A DNA stretch of 15,594 bases from JAUQQI01 sp042408785. Lineage in GTDB: Bacteria; Chloroflexota; Dehalococcoidia; JAUQQI01. The number at the start of each line of letters is the position of its first letter. Position 1 is the stretch's first letter. The DNA is taken from NCBI GenBank assembly GCA_042408785.1, contig JBHOQU010000025.1, positions 1 through 15,594 on the forward strand, given 5' to 3'. This document shows, piece after piece, positions 12,559 to 15,594 of the stretch. The notes under the pieces are model-generated. The model did not search any database. It had not been told where the DNA came from and worked only from the letters and a program-made list of their open reading frames with translations. A program made the translations under genes and the position numbers.

Positions 12559-13919
12559 GGGTCCGCCTCCCGGAACTTCCCAAGGGTAGCCATAAGCTCC
12601 CCAATATTTTCGAGCTTGTCGAGGTTTTCGACCATTTCGATGACCCGCCAGCAGTCGGCTTCGGTCAGCAGCCGGCCGGCGCAGGCCCGGAACTTGGCCA
12701 GCCGCTCCGCCCGGGACATCGGGTTATCGGGCAGGCCCCGGAACCGGCGGCACTCGGCCGTCAGCTGTCGACCGTCCTTGAGCCGGACGGTGGCCCGGGC
12801 GAACATGTGGGCCAGGTCCATAGGAACCGTCGGGTCGGGCTTTAAACGCACCTTTGCGAGGGCAGCTTCAACCTCCGGCCGGAACCGGGTGGCGTCGGTA
12901 AAAGAATCGATGTCCACCCGGCCGGTGGCCAGGGCCACCGCCGCGCAGTACTCAAAGCTGAACTTGCCGTCGAGCCCGCTCTTCGGCCGGGGCCGGGAAA
13001 GCTCCGGCCGCAGCACCGGCAACTCCACCTCCAGGTATTCCACCTCCTCCAGCCCGAAGCTCTGGGCCGTCCGCAGTTCCAGGACCGCCTCTGCCACCCA
13101 CTGCATGTAAATTTCCGCCGGGAACCGCTTGATGATAAAGCCAGGGTTTACCAGGTTCCAGGCCGCACCCAGGTCCCGGGTGAGGAGCTCCCAGTCGAAT
13201 TCGCCGCCGAAGAAGGTATCCACGTAACCCTGGTGGGCCTCCAGGACGGCCTCGTTGCTTGCGAACCCCGCCGCCGCGAGCAGTGCGGCCTCCACCCCCA
13301 CCCGGGCGGCATTTCCGGGGTGGGTAGACTTCACCATCGTACCATTGTTGGCAAACAGGCCCCCGGTCCGGGAGGCGGCGATACCGAGGGCCATCCGGAC
13401 CCGCCCCCGGGGGAGGCCCACCATCCGGGCGGCCGCGGCGGCCGCCCCCATCGGCCCGAAGACCCCCGGCGGGTGAAACATCCGGCCCCGGTAGCGGGCC
13501 GACGCCGCCCGGAGCCGCTGCTGAACCTCCCAGCCGATGGCATAGGCGCCGATCACGGCCTTCCCACCCGCGCCCGTGACCTCCCCCAGGGCCAGGGCCG
13601 GGGGGAGGATGGCCGATGTCCCGTGGGCCGGGGGGATCCCCTGCACCTCGAAGTCCAGGGCGTGAAGGAACGTGCCGTTGGCAAAGGCGGCCATAACGGC
13701 GTTCGTCCTGAAGGCGTAGCCGGCCACCGTGGCCTCGGGCGTGCCCCCGAGTCGGCGCACGTAGTCGGCCACCATCCGCCCCAGGGGTTCGACCGAACCG
13801 GCCAGGAGGCAGCCGATGCCGTCGAGGATGGCGATTTTGGCCGCCTCGACCACGGCCGGCGGGATCGCCTCATCGGGAGTTTCGGCGACGAAGGCGGCGA
13901 GGGCTTCGGTCGGGCCCAT
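12555..13919 (-). CDS. MmgE/PrpD family hydratase
   Basis: 454 residues from ATG 13919, two nt after the stop of the preceding gene; a GTG at 13949 is possible but lies within that gene. The start MGPTEALAAFVAETPDEAIP and the AAKIAILDGIGCLLAG helix are typical. Family landmarks: HALDFE with Asp89, AHGTSAILPPALALGE (His99), KSTHPGNAARVGVEAALLAAAGF (Lys197, His200) and a SGLDGKFSFEYCAAVALATG segment near 350. Characterised members include 2-methylcitrate dehydratase, cis-aconitate decarboxylase and iminodisuccinate epimerase, all handling acidic carbon next to a carboxylate, without an iron-sulfur cluster. Coupled directly to the C-C lyase gene, a hydratase/dehydratase role that prepares the lyase substrate is likely. 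Which acid is unknown. Confidence 0.87.
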   Translation of the reverse strand: MGPTEALAAFVAETPDEAIPPAVVEAAKIAILDGIGCLLAGSVEPLGRMVADYVRRLGGTPEATVAGYAFRTNAVMAAFANGTFLHALDFEVQGIPPAHGTSAILPPALALGEVTGAGGKAVIGAYAIGWEVQQRLRAASARYRGRMFHPPGVFGPMGAAAAAARMVGLPRGRVRMALGIAASRTGGLFANNGTMVKSTHPGNAARVGVEAALLAAAGFASNEAVLEAHQGYVDTFFGGEFDWELLTRDLGAAWNLVNPGFIIKRFPAEIYMQWVAEAVLELRTAQSFGLEEVEYLEVELPVLRPELSRPRPKSGLDGKFSFEYCAAVALATGRVDIDSFTDATRFRPEVEAALAKVRLKPDPTVPMDLAHMFARATVRLKDGRQLTAECRRFRGLPDNPMSRAERLAKFRACAGRLLTEADCWRVIEMVENLDKLENIGELMATLGKFREADP

Positions 13920-13921
13920 GC

Positions 13922-15013
13922 TCAGTTGCGAATGTCTTGCAGGAACCACTCGGTGGGCAGCTCCCGACCGAGGCCCCGCGCCCGGGCCAGCTCGTACACC
14001 TTCCCGGCCACGGCCGCGAACTGCACCCCCCGCAGGCCGCCCCGCTCCGAGTAGGTTATGTCTTGCGGGCGCCGCCGGCCCGGAACCCGGCCCGCCAGCA
14101 GGTCCTTAAGCCAGACCACCTTTTCGGCCGGCAGGCGGGCCGCGGCGTCGCCAACGACCCTTCGGCCGCCCGGCTCCGGTCCCACCCGCCAGGCAAGACT
14201 GTCCCCCTCCACCACCCAATCCGGGTAGCCTACCGGCGGGGGGGTGAGGCCGAAGCGGAGGGCGACGTCGATGCGCCGGACCGCGGCCTCGTCCAGCAGG
14301 CCGCCCACGTCCACCAGGTGGGTGCCCGGCTCCACCAGGTCGGCCCGAATCACCGGCTCCACCGAGTCGGTGCAGGCGGCCAGAATATCCGCCCCCTGGT
14401 AAACCTGCTCCGGGGATTCGCACACCTCCACCTCGATGCCCAGCTTTTCGGCCATTTCCCGGGCGTAGGCCTGACGGTGCTCGGGGGTGGGGCTGTAAAC
14501 TTTGAGCTTTCGGACCTTCCGAACGGCGCAGAAGGCCTCCGCGTGGGACCTGGCCATCCCCCCGGAGCCCAGCATACCCACGACCTCGGCGTCGGGCCGG
14601 GCCAGGTGCTTGGCCCCGATCCCCCCGTCCGCCCCCTGGCGCACGTGCTGAATATACCCGTCGTGTATAAGGGCCAGGGGCTCGCCGGTGTGGATGCTGG
14701 TCAGCAGGATGAGGCCGCAGTAGAGGCCCGGCCGCAGACAGTACTTCTCCCGGGTTCGGACCCCGCGGTAGGTCTGGACGTAGCTTATGTCGGACATCAG
14801 CCGGATGGCAAAGTACCCGCTGGTCCGGGAGGCGCCCTCCACGCTGGACCAGTTGTAGACCTTTCCCTCATCCCCAAGGGGAACCTGGGTGTTGACCCGC
14901 GGCCGGCACACGGCGTTGCCCCGAAAGAAATCCTGGTAAGCCTCCTCCAGAACGGCGATGGCCAGCTCCATGGTAAGAACCTGCTTTACGTCGTCGTTGG
15001 TCAGGAGCAGCAT
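13922..15013 (-). CDS. Ornithine cyclodeaminase/mu-crystallin family reductase
   Basis: 363 residues from ATG 15013, 5 nt after the cupin stop. The N-terminal domain (LLLTNDDVKQVLTMELAIAVLEEAY) and a Rossmann domain with GMLGSGGMARSHAEAF (147-162) define the OCD/mu-crystallin family, which uses NAD(P)H to reduce imines or oxo-groups, or deaminates ornithine. The central segment HDGYIQHVRQGADGGIGAKHLA (Arg125) matches the substrate-binding helix, but the usual R-T/A-A-A wording has become RQGADGG. The residue that aligns by eye with the Lys of true ornithine cyclodeaminase is Arg71 (FAIRLMSD). It is therefore probably not an ornithine cyclodeaminase. In this operon a reductase for an imino or oxo acid, as in iminosuccinate or ketimine reductases, is more likely. 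Confidence 0.83.
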   Translation of the reverse strand: MLLLTNDDVKQVLTMELAIAVLEEAYQDFFRGNAVCRPRVNTQVPLGDEGKVYNWSSVEGASRTSGYFAIRLMSDISYVQTYRGVRTREKYCLRPGLYCGLILLTSIHTGEPLALIHDGYIQHVRQGADGGIGAKHLARPDAEVVGMLGSGGMARSHAEAFCAVRKVRKLKVYSPTPEHRQAYAREMAEKLGIEVEVCESPEQVYQGADILAACTDSVEPVIRADLVEPGTHLVDVGGLLDEAAVRRIDVALRFGLTPPPVGYPDWVVEGDSLAWRVGPEPGGRRVVGDAAARLPAEKVVWLKDLLAGRVPGRRRPQDITYSERGGLRGVQFAAVAGKVYELARARGLGRELPTEWFLQDIRN

Positions 15014-15018
15014 GGGCT

Positions 15019-15423
15019 TTACCCCCTCCGGACGAAGACGCTTCCGCCCGTGGCCTCGCCGGTGGGGCTGGCGCCGAGGCGCAGGACCCGGGCTCCGCCG
15101 GGGCTTACGGCCCGGAACCCGTGGACCACCCCCGACGGGAAGATAATAAGCGAATCGGGCCCCACCCGATACTTCTCATCCCCAATGGTCACCAGCAGCT
15201 CGCCCGAGATAACGTAGTAGGCGTGGTCGAAATCCCGGCCCTCGTGGTAGTGGGGCTCAATGCCGCCGCCTTCTTGGACCACATCCAGGGTAACCAGGAG
15301 CCAGCGGCAGTCCTGACCCGGCCGCACGAAGGAGTAGGCGGCAACCCCCGGGTGGCCCGGCAGCCCCGTTCGGGCCGGAAGCTCCCCGAGCCGGATGATC
15401 CGGCCGGCAAAGTGGTCCGCCAC
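15019..15423 (-). CDS. Small single-domain cupin
   Basis: 134 residues from a GTG preceded by GGGAGG. One cupin barrel: motif 1 around PHYHEGRDFDHAYYVISGELLV has His58 and His60, with an acidic or His side chain (Asp64/Asp66/His67) as third ligand. Motif 2 is GPDSLIIFPSGVVHGF with His101. These would bind a divalent metal. Small cupins of this kind act as isomerases, lyases, decarboxylases or effector-binding proteins; function is not fixed by sequence. It sits 11 nt after the dehydrogenase stop and 5 nt before the reductase gene, within the acid-metabolism run, so it likely binds a pathway intermediate. Confidence 0.8.
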   Translation of the reverse strand: MADHFAGRIIRLGELPARTGLPGHPGVAAYSFVRPGQDCRWLLVTLDVVQEGGGIEPHYHEGRDFDHAYYVISGELLVTIGDEKYRVGPDSLIIFPSGVVHGFRAVSPGGARVLRLGASPTGEATGGSVFVRRG

Positions 15424-15434
15424 GGGAACCCTCC

Positions 15435-15593
15435 CTAGGCCTCGCGGGCGGCCCGGGCGGCGTGGGTTCCGGCAATCCGACCGAAAGTTGCCCCCGCCAT
15501 CATCCCCGAACCCGACGGGTAATTCCAGTGCCAGAGCCCGCCCAGCATCTCACCGGCCGTGTAAAGCCCGGGTATCGGCCGCCCCGAAACGTG
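15435..15593 (-). CDS. FAD-dependent dehydrogenase, C-terminal end only
   Basis: Only the last 52 codons are in the window, ending at TAG (15437-15435). GLYTAGEMLGGLWHWNYPSG followed by SGMMAGATFGRIAG is the C-terminal FAD-contact signature of the fumarate reductase/succinate dehydrogenase flavoprotein superfamily, which includes tricarballylate dehydrogenase (TcuA) and 3-ketosteroid dehydrogenases. These add or remove a C=C bond next to a carbonyl or carboxylate group. The gene is first of the visible run (11 nt before the cupin), so a desaturation or reduction step is probably part of the same pathway. The subgroup cannot be decided from this fragment. Confidence 0.8.
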   Translation of the reverse strand, partial: HVSGRPIPGLYTAGEMLGGLWHWNYPSGSGMMAGATFGRIAGTHAARAAREA

Positions 15594-15594
15594 C

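Noticed and set aside
13937..15217. Long plus-strand reading frame of 426 codons
   Set aside because: It lies antisense to the OCD-family, cupin and PrpD genes, which have clear family motifs; its translation is Gly/Pro/His/Arg-rich without recognisable motifs, typical of the complement of GC-rich genes.

Overview
The window is visibly GC-rich and gene-dense. Genes often start with GTG or TTG and are stacked with stop/start overlaps. Three proteins have signal peptides or lipoboxes, no outer-membrane protein is seen, and clean TTGACA-type promoters occur. This fits a GC-rich, possibly thermophilic, Gram-positive-type bacterium (Clostridia/Peptococcaceae-like). That placement is an inference from style, not from a marker gene.

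Left part, 1-2632: an insertion-sequence graveyard. A probable DDE-transposase scrap runs off the left edge on the minus strand. Next come a C-terminally shortened IS607-type serine recombinase (tnpA, 436-882, +), an orphan minus-strand gene end with no start codon (1017-1247), and a decayed tnpB (1310-2547, +) carrying three frame breaks but with its RuvC/zinc-finger half intact. tnpA and tnpB are each preceded by the same 34-nt block (32/34 identical) holding a near-consensus promoter. Two perfect 19-bp-stem palindromes with the same outer 15 bp lie inside tnpB and at its stop codon. Between them, just before the second, is a strong GC-rich hairpin that could be the 3' end of an omega-RNA-like transcript.

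Right part, 2633-15594: every supported gene is on the minus strand, so the text reads right to left. (i) 15594-11611 is a five-gene run: FAD-dependent dehydrogenase (C-terminal end only), cupin, ornithine-cyclodeaminase/mu-crystallin-type reductase, MmgE/PrpD-type hydratase and PrpB-type C-C lyase. Its end is tightly coupled and it looks like a catabolic route for a substituted dicarboxylic or tricarboxylic acid: desaturate, hydrate, cleave to an oxo acid plus a carboxylic acid. (ii) 11523-5201 holds an exported lipoprotein with FlgD-like beta domains, three GT2 glycosyltransferases, one GT4 glycosyltransferase and a CtpA-type S41 protease, i.e. a small cell-surface glycan/envelope operon behind its own promoter. 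(iii) 4953-2633 holds a lipoprotein with a thioredoxin-like CX4C domain and a secreted protein with two cupredoxin domains, plausibly an extracytoplasmic redox/copper pair.

The observations most worth following are the acid-degradation cluster with unknown substrate, the twin palindromes and duplicated promoter block in the IS region, the His-for-Met change in the second copper site, and the Asn in place of the usual Gln in the CtpA catalytic triad.
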